DNA of 64,000 bases, taken from Vitis vinifera. Taxonomy: Eukaryota > Streptophyta > Magnoliopsida > Vitales > Vitaceae. The notes below the pieces were generated by a model that worked only from the letters and a program-made list of their open reading frames with translations, ran no database searches and was not told the DNA's origin. A program made the position numbers and the translations under genes. Where the stretch lies: NCBI RefSeq assembly GCF_030704535.1, contig NC_081812.1:22853501-22917500 (forward strand). The letters run 5' to 3'. Positions 16,461 through 29,411 of this stretch are shown here, in pieces; position 1 is the first letter of the stretch, and each line of letters begins with the position of its first letter.

Positions 16461-17425
16461 ACCGCATTTCTCATTTCATATGAAAACACACACGAATTTA
16501 GAATTAAAGTAGTATTTACGAAAGTGTTCCCACTTCTAATATGGGGTTAAGCAGGGATTAGGAAACCACCCAATAATAATAAGAATATCTGGCCAACAAG
16601 AAATGCCTTTTCTAAGAAGTGAGAAATAATATTGTATCAACGGTATTTTCGAGAATATTCACGTTTTAGGGGATACAAATAATATTGTCATATTTGCTAT
16701 GTTTTAGATGCCATCGGAAAAGATCCCCTGGAAAACGTACACTTTCTAGGGAAACTTCAAAAAAGTGGCATCGTGAAATTGTAAATGGAGCCACCACTAG
16801 TTTCTTACTTTGTTTAGTACAGTTTAATCTGTCTGGTCTCATCTGAGGTAGTCATGCGACCAACCCCACCTTAAAGAATCCTGTCCGAAACGTTTGAAAT
16901 TTTTCTTGGCATTTTTCGGTACTAGAAAGAGTCACTTCTTTTATTATCACAGTGGTGCTACATATGTTGTGTTTCTTTGTTCTCTTACAACAATTTCATT
17001 TTTTGAAAGGATAGGAGTGCTTTTAATACTTAGAAATAATTTTGTTTATTTAAATATTTTAAAACCATTTTTAAAAATCTTTAAATTTGATAATTTTTTA
17101 AAAATATACTTAGTGAAAACTATATTAAAAAAAAAAAAATGTAGAATGGACATCACTCCTCAGGAGCCATTGTGGACCGACGATGGGAGTAGTCCTGGTT
17201 TGAAAAAGAGGAAAAAGGCAGTCACCACTTTTGCTTGTAATTTAGCTGAAAGTGACAAACCGATCTTCCGGACTCTGTTCACGTCATCACATGTGACTAA
17301 TGACTATTAAGAAAATATTATCAGATGAATATTATTACGTAAGAATTTATGACTATTTGGAAATTGAATTACCAGAGGTGAAGGAAGCAGTAGAGACGGA
17401 GGAAAAGGAGATCCGTGGTGTAACT

Positions 17426-17495
17426 CCACGTGTCGAGATCGTGTGAGATCTGGTGACCGAACCTGTTCGATCTTTAATGGCGGACGACTATAAAA
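17426..17495 (+). promoter_or_regulatory. Core promoter of the raffinose synthase-like gene (ABRE + TATA box)
   Basis: A strong ABRE, CCACGTGTC, lies at 17426-17434. A TATA box, TATAAAA, lies at 17489-17495. Transcription would start near 17520. The leader then runs to a splice donor at 17701/17702, so the TATA box belongs to the gene whose ATG is at 19472. Confidence 0.6.
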
Positions 17496-17519
17496 CGTAC
17501 ACCTGGTGTTGCAGTCCCT

Positions 17520-19471
17520 CACCATTCACGGTTTCGGGCTCTCGTATTTTCTCTCGAAGGAAGGAGCATTTCTCGTGGAATGCGCTTCCGCTGAGTGATT
17601 TCTTGGGATTTTCTAGTATTTTCCTTCTATAGTTTTCATCTGTGGTGCTTGATCCAAGCTCCAGGTAGAGAAATTCCAGCTTGTTGGCTAGAGGCTCACA
17701 GGTGAGTTTTGATATAGCTTTTGATGTTTCTTTTCTTTGGTTCAGAGTTTAGTTTCCGTTCTTGTTCTGTGATGAGGCGATGGCGTGATGATGGTTTGAA
17801 GATCGAAGATTCTCGTGATTTTTGGTTGGTTTTGAAGGGGAAATAAGAGAAGTTTGGAGAGTTCTCCTGGAATTTTGAGTTGATTATGTTGTTGTTGTTT
17901 TTATGGATTTTTGGATGTTTAGATTATGCGCTCGATCTCTGTCTTTTTCTTTTATTTTATTTCCTAGTGAATTGTAAGATTCCAGGCGGTGATTGAAAGC
18001 CAGATGTTATGGTGTAGATCTACCTAGGTTGGTTGAGCTTGCATCTTGAAGTTTACATAACTGGTGGAAGTCCTCGATTTTTTGAATTTTCAGAAGGATA
18101 CTATCATATGCAGTTCAAGCTCAAAATCGGCATTCTAGAGTGGATATCATCTCACTAGATCGAATCTCTTTGAAATTCTAATTTTCTTTTCAAAAATCTC
18201 TCTTATCGGTCTTGTGTTGTTTTGAAGTGTTGATCATGAGAATTGATAACTGGTGAGAACTCGCTATTCTGGAACTTTGTCTCTATTCCTTCTTTTTGGA
18301 AACACTTTTCCCCCGAAAGTAGTTGATTTTGGCATCAGTCTGTTTCGCAAATATTCGGTGTTCTCAAAATTTTGAACAAAAAGCTCAAAAGCTAAAGCTC
18401 CACTGGGCAAGAGCAGAAACAAATTCCTGTGGTCCACCGTTACTCTCTTAAAATTAGTGTATTTTCTTCTGAAATTATGTGTCTGTGGGTTTCTTAATTT
18501 TTTTTAAAATTCTTGGATTTTTTTCATAATTTTCTTGAGGCTGCCTTAAGTTTCTATGATTGTTAACGGTGGTTCTTAATCCGATATTTTTGCTACTGTA
18601 TAAAATATAAACTACAGAAGCTTATAACTTCAGGATATTTTGTTTTCTTTCTATAGTCATTTGTCATATCACGATATATCACCCGATAAATTGAAGAAAC
18701 CTTTAGTTTTCTTTTTTTAAAAATCTTGGAAAAATTCATTTGGTGACTTTTCTAGTATTTTCCAAAAAAAATTGTTCATTTTTTGTTATTTAAAGGTTTT
18801 ATTATTTTCTTGAACATCCACGAAAGAAGTCTTAAAAATATTCATGGAAGAAAATTTATGTTTCCCTTCTGAAAAATCGTTAAGGATTTATGAGGAGATT
18901 TTCTTTTAAGGTATTGTTTTTAAAGAATTGTTTCACATTTTTTGAAGGATAATTATTCTATTTCCATGAACTTCGAAAAAGCCTCAAATCAATCAATTGC
19001 CATTTTTTTTCCGTTCCTTTTTTATCTACTGGCGCTTTTGGGTAGGTGCAATGCTGAGGCATCACAGCTGCATCATGTGAGGCGGATCCCATATACAGGG
19101 AAATCATGAGGCAACCATATTGATGTATGTCTAAGCTTACTGAGAGATAAACCGTCCCATAGTAGATATCCTGCTGCTCGCAGAAGCTCAAGCAGGGATA
19201 GACCCAGACCCGTAGGTTAATACGAGATTCTTTTAGAAATTTGGTGTTTATTTGTGATGCATTTGAGTTTGCCGCAAGTTTTGCCTCTCTGTTCATGAGA
19301 ATTAAATTTTTAGTCTCATTTTGATCCAGATAGGCCTTCTTCAGTGAATTTTGTTAGGTTTACTCTGTCGACTGCCTTAGTTTTAAGAAGTAATGCTTGT
19401 ATTATCTGTATATTTTTTTATGTTAATTGAGCTTGTTTTTATATTGTGGATCAGTAGTAAGGTGCTCAAAG
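17520..19471 (+). other. 5'-UTR exon and 1.75-kb leader intron of the raffinose synthase-like gene
   Basis: A non-coding exon from about 17520 ends CTCACAG at 17701, followed by the donor GTGAGT at 17702. The T-rich intron ends ...GTGGATCAG at 19454, 17 nt before the start codon. Short T-rich leader introns of this kind are common in plant genes and can raise expression. The transcription start is estimated from the TATA box; the donor and acceptor are read directly, but their use is inferred. Confidence 0.55.
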
Positions 19472-22400
19472 ATGACGGTTACACCGAAGATCTCTATCAA
19501 CGAGGGTAACCTTGTGGTTCAGGGGAAGACTATCCTGACTGGTGTGCCGGATAACATTGTTTTGACTCCGGGATCCGGCGGGGGGCTTGTTGCTGGTACC
19601 TTCATTGGTGCCACGGCTTCCCACAGCAAAAGCCTCCATGTTTTCCCCATGGGTACTCTGGAGTAAGTGCAAATCCTCCAAACACTATCTTTACTCTTTT
19701 TCTTTTTCGTCGTGAAATAGTATCCATGTTTTACCTCACACAAGGCTACAGTGAATCTAGGAAGTAAGGTAGATAATCAAGCCTCCGTGGTGAATGTGTA
19801 TGAATTTTAGGAATCAAAGATCACTTCCTTTTTGGTTTGGAAGATCTAAGATGATGATTCAACAGTATGTAATTCCTCACCATTTTCAATGGTGAAATAT
19901 TTATTGATCTCAATTGTATCAAGAAGAACTGAGTGAAGAAAATGTCAATTTGTACAAAAACAAAAGCTAAAACATGGGTACAGACAACGTAACATTGCTA
20001 AGTCTAAATTAATTAAATTTGTGAGTTAGGGGAATTCCCCAATTGGCGGTTAATGGATAGAGAATCAAATCTCTGGATACTGTTCAGAGAGCAGGGTAGT
20101 CTCACCTTAAGCATGATCTTCATCTTATAATTTCAGATTTTGTTGACATTGGCTAGGACTTATATACCATCTGGTTGGTCTGCAAATATGTATGTATCAT
20201 AATTTTGGCTTCTGATTCCTCAACAGTGGTCTACGGTTCATGTGCTGTTTCCGCTTCAAGTTATGGTGGATGACTCAAAGAATGGGAACATGTGGAAAGG
20301 ATGTTCCTTTTGAGACCCAGTTCATGCTCATAGAGAGCAAAGAAACCACAGAAGGAGGTGAACATGACGATGCCCCGACCATCTACACTGTCTTCCTCCC
20401 TCTCCTCGAAGGCCAGTTCCGAGCTGTTCTGCAAGGCAACGACAAAAACGAGATAGAGATTTGCCTTGAGAGTGGTGAGTACTGAGTAGATCATGGCCAT
20501 CAAAAAGTATCCGGTGTAGCAACCTGCACCCTGCCCGTCAGCTCACTCTAGCCATATTTTATGTTAATTAAGTCCCATCCTGTCTGCCAATTAAAAAGGA
20601 GGCTAACAGTATGAAATTCTGGGGTGGAGCTGTTGTTAGTGCAAACACTATCAAGCTGGAGAGACCAATCAATCACCCTATCGTTCAAATGAATCAAATT
20701 AATGGAGTTTGAGGCATTTGGGGAAGAAAAAATTATTAGAAAGAATCGAGTTCGAAAGAACCAAAACGACCTGTTTTTTGTGGTGTCTGATTTGCTTTTG
20801 CAGGAGATACTGCTGTTGAAACAAACCAAGGCCTTCACCTTGTGTACATGCATTCTGGGACCAATCCTTTTGAAGTTATCGACCAGGCAGTAAAGTAAGC
20901 TTCTAAGTTCTAACTTTCCAAATTTTCTTCTGGGAAATGTATCTTTTGAATATATGCAGTAATACATGGCAGAAAATTGTTAAAGGTTTAGAAAACTGCA
21001 CAACTGGCTTTATTTATGCAATTCCAGTACTGGTTGATTCATATGAATTATCACCTATTTGCTTTGCCTTTAATACACAAATATATCGCTGGATCATCAA
21101 CCTGTCAGTTAGCAAGTATATCTGATTTGTTCAACTCAAAGTTTGTTATCTTCCAATCAGTTAGTATTTGTTGAATAACTTTTGAGGTCTATGGTTCAAC
21201 TACCATATTATTGTCCAATGAATTTCGAAATCAGGTTTTATGCTGTGACATTCTTTTACTGTATGTTGTCTCATGATGATGTATAATTTTCCATTAAACA
21301 GGGCTGTGGAGAAACACATGCAAACTTTTCTTCACCGTGAGAAGAAAAAGGTAACAATTGGGAAAAAAAAGAAGAAGAAGATGTCCATTTGTTAGTTTTA
21401 CATCAATAAATAATTTCACTATGAGAGTAGAGCAGAATTGGAGGTTTCTGAATGAATCTTGTAATTGGTGGTTGTGTAGTTGCCTTCTTTCCTTGACTGG
21501 TTTGGCTGGTGCACTTGGGATGCTTTCTACACTGATGTCACTGCCGAGGGCATTGAAGAAGGCCTGCAAAGGTAAATGAATCAAGAAACTAATCAGATGA
21601 TAGTTTGTATTTGTGACCAAGGTTTTAAACATGAAAATGTATTATCACTAAGAGGGAAAATCATTGTGGTGCTATCTGGTTATTGTTGCAGCTTGTCCAA
21701 GGGAGGTGCACCTCCTAAGTTCCTAATCATTGATGATGGTTGGCAGCAGATTGGTAATGAGAACAAGGACAACAATTGCGTTGTGCAAGAAGGCGCTCAG
21801 TAAGAAACCAATTTCCCTATCTCTTGATGTAATCTATTTGGTGATAGCCTTGTTTAGTAGAAGTTTTAAGAACGTTAATGGAAATATGTTGAAGAAAGCC
21901 CTTCTCTCTTTATTCTCTTATTTTTGCAGATTTGCAAATAGATTAACAGGAATAAAGGAGAATGAGAAATTCCAAAAGAATGGCCGGAACAATGAGCAAG
22001 TCCCAGGCCTTAAGCATGTGGTTGAGGATGCTAAGCAGCGGCATAATGTCAAGTAAGCCATCCACTTAATGTTTTAGTATTTCTATATTTCTCCTTCTAT
22101 CAGTGGATTTTCTAGTGAATCTCCTCAGTCTAATGAAGAGGCTCATGAACCTTTCACATTGTTCTGTTCTTCTATTTCCCAGCAGCTTTCCTCTCTCAAA
22201 TCTGAAAGCATTTCTCATTTTTCAAAAGAACAAATATGAAGGAATATTTTGACAATGAATTCCATTTCCATGTTTATTTTTCACATCATGCAGGTTTGTT
22301 TATGTATGGCATGCTCTAGCGGGTTATTGGGGTGGAGTGAAGCCAGCAGCTGCTGGTATGGAACATTATGAATGTGCATTGGCATATCCGGTTCAGTCCC

Positions 22401-24305
22401 CTGGTGTAATGGGTAATCAGCCAGACATTGTCATGGACAGTCTATCTGTTCATGGCCTAGGTCTCGTACCCCCAAGGACGGTTTTCAACTTCTACAATGA
22501 GCTCCATGCCTACCTGGCTTCTTGTGGTGTAGATGGAGTTAAGGTTGACGTGCAGAATATCATTGAGACCCTTGGTGCTGGTCATGGTGGCAGAGTTGCT
22601 CTCACCCGCAGCTATCAGCAGGCCCTTGAAGCCTCCATAGCAAGGAACTTCACTGACAATGGATGCATATCTTGCATGTGCCATAACACTGATGGACTCT
22701 ATAGCACTAAGCAAACTGCTGTAGTGAGAGCATCTGATGACTTCTATCCTCGTGACCCTGCTTCTCACACCATCCACATTTCTTCAGTGGCTTACAATAC
22801 TCTCTTCCTTGGTGAATTTATGCAACCTGATTGGGATATGTTCCATGTAAGTACGAAGGATATAGTTCTCATATCATGTTAGCTTTAAGTTGAACAATCG
22901 GAAATGTTTGGGAACCATGCGACATGGACTCATTCCCTCCTGGATTTTGGTTATTCCTATCAATGCTGTACCATGTTTCTAATCTAACACTCAAATATTT
23001 TGGCTTTGCAGAGCCTACACCCAGCTGCAGAGTACCATGGTGCAGCTCGAGCTGTTGGTGGATGTGCAATTTATGTCAGGTATATGCTCGACCTAATTCC
23101 ACTTTCTGTGGAACTTGCAATTGAGAGGCTGTAGTATCAGATGACTAAATATATATATTGTTTGTTTTAACAGTGACAAGCCAGGTCATCACAACTTTGA
23201 GCTTTTGAGGAAGCTGGTTCTCCCTGATGGATCTGTACTCCGTGCCCAGCTACCTGGTAGGCCCACGCGTGATTGCCTCTTTGCTGATCCAGCACGAGAT
23301 GGGACCAGGTTTGCTGCTCTTTTATCTTCCCCATCTTATTTGTCAACGTAATTGCTTGAAGTTTGCAGTTTTACTAGAAAAAGCTTAACCTGAATTGATA
23401 ATATGCAGCTTGCTTAAAATCTGGAATGTGAACAAATGCTCTGGTGTGGTGGGTGTGTTCAACTGCCAGGGTGCTGGTTGGTGCAAGATTGAGAAGAAGA
23501 CCCGTGTCCATGATACATCACCTGACACCCTCACTGGTTCTGTCTGTGCGGCTGATGTTGACCAAATTGCTCATGTTGCTGGCACAAATTGGAAGGGGGA
23601 TGTAGTAGTCTACGCTTATAAATCAGGTAACCTTACTCGACCCTCTCTGAATTGCTCAACCTTCCTAGGAAGAATGACTTCTAAATACAACTGAAATGAT
23701 CTCCATTCTCTGGTGGCCTATTTCTAAAATTTTTGTAAAGACAATATGCTTAAAGAAGTATCACCTTTTCTTCCAGGTGAGGTAGTCAGATTACCAGAGG
23801 GTGCTTCCCTGCCAGTGACTCTTAAAGTTCTCGAATTCGAAGTTTTCCATTTCTGTCCTCTCAAGGTGAGTCCCTTCCCAGGTTTTATTTATTTGCGTAT
23901 TCTTATGTGAACAGTGAAAGTAAAGATATCAAACATATCACGTAGGAAATTGCAACCAACATTTCCTTTGCCCCAATTGGCTTGCTCGACATGCTCAACT
24001 CCGGTGGTGCTGTGGAGCAATTTGAGGTTCATATGGCTTCTGAGAAACCCGAGCTCTTTGATGGCGAAATTCCCTTCGAACTGTCAACTTCTCTCAGTGA
24101 GAACAGATCTCCAACTGCAACAATTGCGCTAACAGCCAGGGGATGTGGCCGGTTCGGCGCTTACTCATCTCAGCGCCCCTTGAAATGCCAGGTGGGCGAT
24201 GCTGAGGTTGAATTCAGCTATGACCCCAACAATGGATTGTTGACTTTCACCATCCCCATTCCAGAGGAGGAGATGTACAGATGGTCCATCGCAATTCAAG
24301 TTTAA
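19472..24305 (+). CDS. RFS2: Raffinose synthase / alkaline alpha-galactosidase (SIP2/RFS2-like, GH36)
   Basis: Glycoside hydrolase family 36 enzyme acting on galactinol/sucrose or raffinose. Coding exons: 19472-19662, 20227-20474, 20804-20894, 21302-21350, 21480-21571, 21692-21799, 21930-22052, 22294-22846, 23012-23079, 23174-23308, 23409-23626, 23777-23865, 23946-24305. All are in frame and give 774 aa, the normal family length. The start [20 protein letters not shown] matches the family N-terminus. The nucleophile motif is DGVKVDVQ with Asp386, and the acid/base region is [10 protein letters not shown] (residues 446-455). FLIIDDGWQ and the C-terminal [17 protein letters not shown] blocks are also family features. 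There is no signal peptide, so it is probably cytosolic. The closest Arabidopsis match by memory is SIP2 (RFS2), studied as a raffinose-cleaving alkaline alpha-galactosidase. Whether this enzyme mainly makes or degrades raffinose cannot be decided from sequence. Confidence 0.95.
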
Positions 24306-24529
24306 GTAGTTCCTAGATTATTAGAGAAGCCAATAAAATAAGAAAAAAAAAAGGGAAAAATGCCACTGCTGTTACTAGCTTCCGTGCATGTTGGAAGTGA
24401 CGGCGGTGCGTTTAGATGAATGATTATCTATCTACGGCATAAGGGAGAGAGATTGGGGATATTGTTTCGTGATGTGCTTCGTCTGTGTTGGGTTGGGTTT
24501 GGGAGTGGTTCATCTCTTCTTCCTTCGGG

Positions 24530-24535
24530 AATAAA
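24530..24535 (+). terminator. Candidate poly(A) signal, raffinose synthase-like gene
   Basis: AATAAA lies about 225 bp after the stop codon, a usual 3'-UTR distance. A second AATAAA at 24332-24337 is only 27 bp after the stop and is less likely to be the main signal. Confidence 0.45.
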
Positions 24536-24619
24536 TTATGTTATCTGTATGGATCTTCATCTCTATTTAATCGAAGAATTTCAGTTTTATCTTTTCATCG
24601 TCTAATCGAGTAGAGATTT

Positions 24620-26700
24620 TGAAGTTATGAATGTGGTGTATCACCAACAGCGCCGTATTTTACATTCTACTGGGAAAATAGATAGGCAAAAGCAACATAA
24701 AATCTCTCTAATACAATGGCACAAATAACAAAGACAAAATTAAAAGATCAAACCATGCAATTGCTCTACAATATTTTTGAACCTAAGAACTTTTCTTAAT
24801 AAGACATCTACCTTTTTTTGGGCACAGCCACGTAGAGAAGGCCAAGTTTATCAGTGTAAATCACACCCATCTTTTAAAAATCAACCTACTAATACTACCC
24901 ATATACTAGTTAGTTCTCTAGCTAGCCTATGGCTTCAACCTTTGCCACCTATCCTAATAATTATGTTTTATAATTTTACTTTAGCTATTTGTCATAGCAA
25001 TTGCATTACATGCTTTTACTCACGCGACAGGTAGGTATAAGCTCAAGAGACCACTTTCTTGATCATATGATCTTCTTTACCTCGTTGCATGCAACCTGCA
25101 CTGCACTGGCGTATTAACTGGGGCTCAGGAATTGCTTAACTTTTGCTTTGTGTCCTATGTAAGATGCCTTGTATCCCCGTGCTAGGTGTTATCTTCTTGA
25201 TATGCCAACAACACTCATTTTGCCAATGTGTCATATCCTTATGCTTACGAGTGTCATATTCGTGCGCTGCAAGCCTTCTATGTCTAGGGGTGACATGGTC
25301 TTTCATCAATATGTCCAATGTTGCAACGTGTTGAGTCTACGTGTGACACTTAGCCCATTAATTGTATAGATATGATATGTGTCAAGCCCCCATTTAGCAA
25401 TTAGCATGCATCCTTGTTGCAACATGACCTATGCGTGTTAAGCTTCTTTCTTAGCCCATGATATCTGTTGTATTATTGGCTTATATGTGCTACAATGTTT
25501 ATTCTTTACTTTTGGGACATGCATAACTCAAGTTATGTACCGTAGTTCGTGTGTCAAGGGTCAGCAAGACTCACTATCATACGTTGCTCATGTCCAAAGC
25601 TCCATGTCATGCCTTGGAACATAGTCACTACCTAGAGGTGTCAAATGGGTTGTTTTTTTATTTTTAAAGTTTGTAATGCAATGATTTGTTGAAAGTTTAA
25701 AATACAAAAAGATCATATTTAATAATAATAAATTTGTAATTAATTTATTAATTTATCACTTAAACCAATCGTTATGAAATTTTTGGGAAGAACACAACAT
25801 TTGACATGAAAAAAGCAAGAAGCAAATGAGTTTTAGGTGGGTTGACATAACGGCCCTTGCCCTAGGCCCATGCCGTGCCTGTCCAGCCCACTATAGCAAT
25901 TGGGGCACGCTGACTTAACCTAGTCTATCGGCGTGGTGGACAAAGGGGCCACACAGGGGCACTGAATCCATTTGACATGTCTACCCGACTACCCCTCTCC
26001 CTCTTTAAAGAACTTTTAAAACCTTTTCATTGCAAGAAATCAAACCTTTTTCACTATCTTTTCTATGGTATGTCAAGCTATATATTGGTGGAGTTGCAAG
26101 CCAAAACACAATCGCTTTTACGCCTTAAAGTCTTTTCTGTCACTTCTAAGGACCATGATATTTTGGCATCAAACCCCTCTATGCCTTCTTGCTACTAATC
26201 TTCTTTCAAATTTGCGGTGTAAATTTCACATCACTTTAAAATATCAATCAATGGCATGGCAATCTTTGAGTACCCTTTTATGAAGCTTAAAAGGCAACAA
26301 TACCAACTGGCTAGCTCGGGAGCAGTCTAGTCACCTTGGTGGGTACTTAGTCTAATCAATTTAAAGTTTACACAGTTGGAAAAAATTGCGAAATCAATAG
26401 TCAATATTGAGTAGACATCCGAATTGGCCGCCAAGGCTGGCATCAGAATTCCACGCTTACAGTTCGGAGAAGATCGATCTGTCCTTCTCAAATGTCTATG
26501 CCTCTCATTATCCTCACTAGGGGCGGTGGCACTTGGTACCTTCAACGCACGTGTGCCTTGTCTCGCCTAATTTCCCGCTTTTCCTCCACTCAAAAGTCTT
26601 CCTTTTAGATGTGGATGCTGTGACATATACCACTGCCATTTGAGAAACTTGTCTTGACTATTGAGCTTAAATGATTGGTGTCGGTGCGGTTTTGTGTGTT
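24620..26700. other. Intergenic DNA, possible decayed repeat sequence
   Basis: No gene is supported. The stretch from about 25080 to 25650 is of more even base composition, with several short reading frames on both strands and no domain. It has the texture of an old transposable element, but I could not identify ends or coding motifs. The 3'-UTR of the minus-strand PPR gene should occupy the right-hand end. Confidence 0.35.
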
Positions 26701-26742
26701 TGAGTTTCTATGACACGCAGGGGTGATTCACAAGAACAATAT

Positions 26743-28823
26743 TCACCAGAAATCCCGACATGAACATGAGCCATTTACAAACTTATGGAATCTAACCCGG
26801 TCCCTGACAATAATCTCACGCCTGTACTCTGCGCTGATAATCTTTGTCACTTCATGGCAGTCCCCACAAACTCTTAGATTCTTTACAATCCTTATTGCCA
26901 TTGGTGTTTTAGTCTTCAATAGCCCATAAGCAATGGCCAACCTCTCACTGTGCTCACAAAGAGCATTCTCTTTCTCTTCATCAACCACGTTGTGCAGCAC
27001 ATCAGAAATCCCTGGTTGGTGCCCAACAGCATGGACCCGCTTAGAAATATCCCTTAAGATTTCTCTGACCTCCATTGCCTCGGGGTGAGACCAGTCACCC
27101 ATCACGAACTCATGCACCAAACCATCCACTTCAATGGAGCTGCACCCAGGCACTGCTTTGATTCCCATGCCCTTCATCTTCTTTCTCACCTGGCTCATCT
27201 TCTCCCATTGGGACATTGATGCATACAAATTTGAGAGGAGGATGTAGTTCTCTGCATTATGTGGTTCTAACTCAAGAAGCCGCTGAGCAACAACTTCGCT
27301 TTTATCCAAATTCTTACTCTTCTTGCACCCCACCAGTAAAGTTCGCCAAATTACGGGATTTGGTGAGATGGGCATGGTTTCTACAAGAGTGCAGGCATCT
27401 TCAACAAGGCTGGCTCGACAGAGTAGATCAACCATACAACCATAAAGCTCCATTGATGGTACAATTCCAAATTCCAGCATGCTTGACCAATATCTCCGAC
27501 CCTCAGAAACTAACCCACTATGGGCACATGCAGATAGAACGCCAATGAAAGTTACATGGTTTGGCTTCACCTGAAAAGTATTCATCAAGAACTATTAATT
27601 ATAACTCAACACAAATCATACATCTGGTACAAATAAATTAACTATGAAGTTCACTACCTTAGCTTAGGATAAGAAAGAACAGTGAAAGTTAATCACAAAT
27701 ACCAACTACATTGCACTACTCTTCACAAAAGGATTTTGATCCATGTGGTACAACTCGTTTTTCTTTCAGTTAAAATGCCCAAATGCTATCATTTTTCCCA
27801 AAGTAATTTATAAGAATTATCATCATAATTGTAGTGAGGAAAAATTCTTTTCCATAAAATTTTCTGTCTAATGCCAGCTTGATTCATGCATAAGCTTCAT
27901 CAAAGCAGAGGATGAGGACTTGGCATTAGGCTGTATCTACTTTCCTATATTTTTACCTTGGCTTCTTCCATCCGAAAGAATTCCTCCAAAGCATCTTCTG
28001 CAAGCCCATTAATTGCCAACCCAACAATCATTGAGCTCCAAGCTTTAGTATCTTTCACTGGCATTGCATCAAAAACCTCCTTAGCTCTTTCTATACACCC
28101 ACATTTTGCATACATGTTAACCAGTGCAGTACTAAGCTCAAGATCTGTTTCAATGAGCTGCTTATTGATATACGCGTGCACCCATTTACCAGTATCCAGA
28201 GCCCCGGAAGCAGCGCAAGCAGAAATCACACTGACCATAGTAACCTCATCAGGCACGACGCCCGCCTTTTGCATATCTCTAAACAAACCCAATGCTTCAT
28301 TAACCAACCCAATTCTCGCGTACCCACTAATCATGGTGCTCCAAGCAACCAAGTTTCTGTCAGTAATTTCATCAAAGACCTTACTTGCAAGCACAATGTC
28401 TTCGCATTTCGCATAGAAATTCACCAATGCAGTTTCAACAAAGGGACTAGAACCAAACCCGGATTTCAGAACATTGGCGTGGACCTGTTGGCCTTCCTCC
28501 AAGGCAGATACGATCGAACACGCCTTGAGAACAAAGGCCATCGTGAAGGTGTTTGGATTGGGGTACCCTCTTCTGACCATTTTTCTGAAAAGAATAACGG
28601 GCTCCTTAGATGGGGTTTGAGATTGTGAACAACCCCTTATCATGGAATTCCAAGAAAATATGTTTGGCCTTTGGATTTGAGAGAAGAGCTTCCGAGCGTA
28701 GTCGATGTCGCCGTAGGGGGAAAGAGCGCAGAAGCCAATGATCTTGCAGAGACCAAAGGAAATGGAGGAGATGGGCATCGCGTGAGTGAGCAAGCGCGCG
28801 TGGATTTGGCGGAGGACCCTCAT
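26743..28823 (-). CDS. Pentatricopeptide repeat protein, DYW class
   Basis: Organelle RNA-editing type PPR protein. Exons: 28823-27957 and 27570-26743, joined by a 386-bp GT-AG intron (donor AAG|GTAAAA, acceptor CAG|GTGAAG), giving 564 aa. The first exon encodes PLS-type repeats, for example GDIDYARKLFSQIQRPNIFSW, ALVNMYAKCGCIERAKEVFD and AWSSMIVGLAINGLAEDALE. The second carries E/E+ motifs (PGCSSIEVDGLVHEFVMGDWSHPE) and a DYW deaminase-like domain with HSE (the HxE motif), the CGDC zinc-binding pair and the C-terminal GSCSCRDFW. The terminal tripeptide is DFW rather than DYW, a tolerated variant. The start ATG at 28823 gives a short N-terminus; targeting is presumably mitochondrial or plastid but unproven. 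An intron inside a DYW-PPR gene is less usual, as most are intronless. Confidence 0.93.
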
Positions 28824-29300
28824 GCTGCGACATTTTCGAATCAGCAGAGCAATTCTCTCTTCTTCCTCCAGCTCTTCTTCTTATTGTTACCGTTGAAATT
28901 TTTGTTTGAATTATACCACCAATAACCTATTGGTATCCACAATTTAACAAGTTTAATTCATTTTAAAAATTAATTTGGTTGAATCAACTTACTGCTACGA
29001 GCCTATTTATTTTTGTATTTAAGAATATTTTTGGGAAATTGTATTATTTTTTCTTTTCCTTTTTTTTTCTAATAATATAAATAATATTATGATTCATTTG
29101 GGAAAAAAATATATATATATATTTCTAATCCACAAATAATATTTATTTTCTATTTTTAATTATTATTAAAAATAATTTAAAAATATATTAAAAACCCCTA
29201 CTAAAAAGTTGTTTTTTTGGGAACTATTTTCGAAAATGTTCCAATGTTTTTTGATGCAAGTGAGTGCCCATCATACTACTTCTTCTGGACTCACAAAGCC

Positions 29301-29369
29301 GGCCCAATAAGCAAGCCCATCGGACCAGCCCACAGAACGGGCCGAGGACAGCCCCACAGGTTCAGCCCA
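29301..29369 (-). promoter_or_regulatory. Site II (TGGGCC/T) motif cluster upstream of the PPR gene
   Basis: On the minus strand there are four TGGGCY elements: complements GGCCCA at 29301-29306 and AGCCCA at 29314-29319, 29327-29332 and 29364-29369. They lie about 480-550 bp upstream of the PPR start codon. Site II elements are typical of promoters of genes for organelle and translation functions, which fits a PPR protein. Function is inferred. Confidence 0.5.
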
Positions 29370-29411
29370 ATTGAGCGGCCGGTCCAATTCAGCCACAGTA
29401 GCATTGTGTGA

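Noticed and set aside
20548..20967. 139-codon minus-strand frame within the raffinose synthase gene
   Set aside because: Antisense to an intron and exon of a well-supported gene; no domain.
24777..25334. Short overlapping frames downstream of the raffinose synthase gene
   Set aside because: No domain or consistent frame; probably decayed repeat DNA, not a gene.
27216..28628. Plus-strand open frames (110-152 codons) opposite the PPR gene
   Set aside because: They are antisense shadows of the repeat-rich PPR coding sequence.
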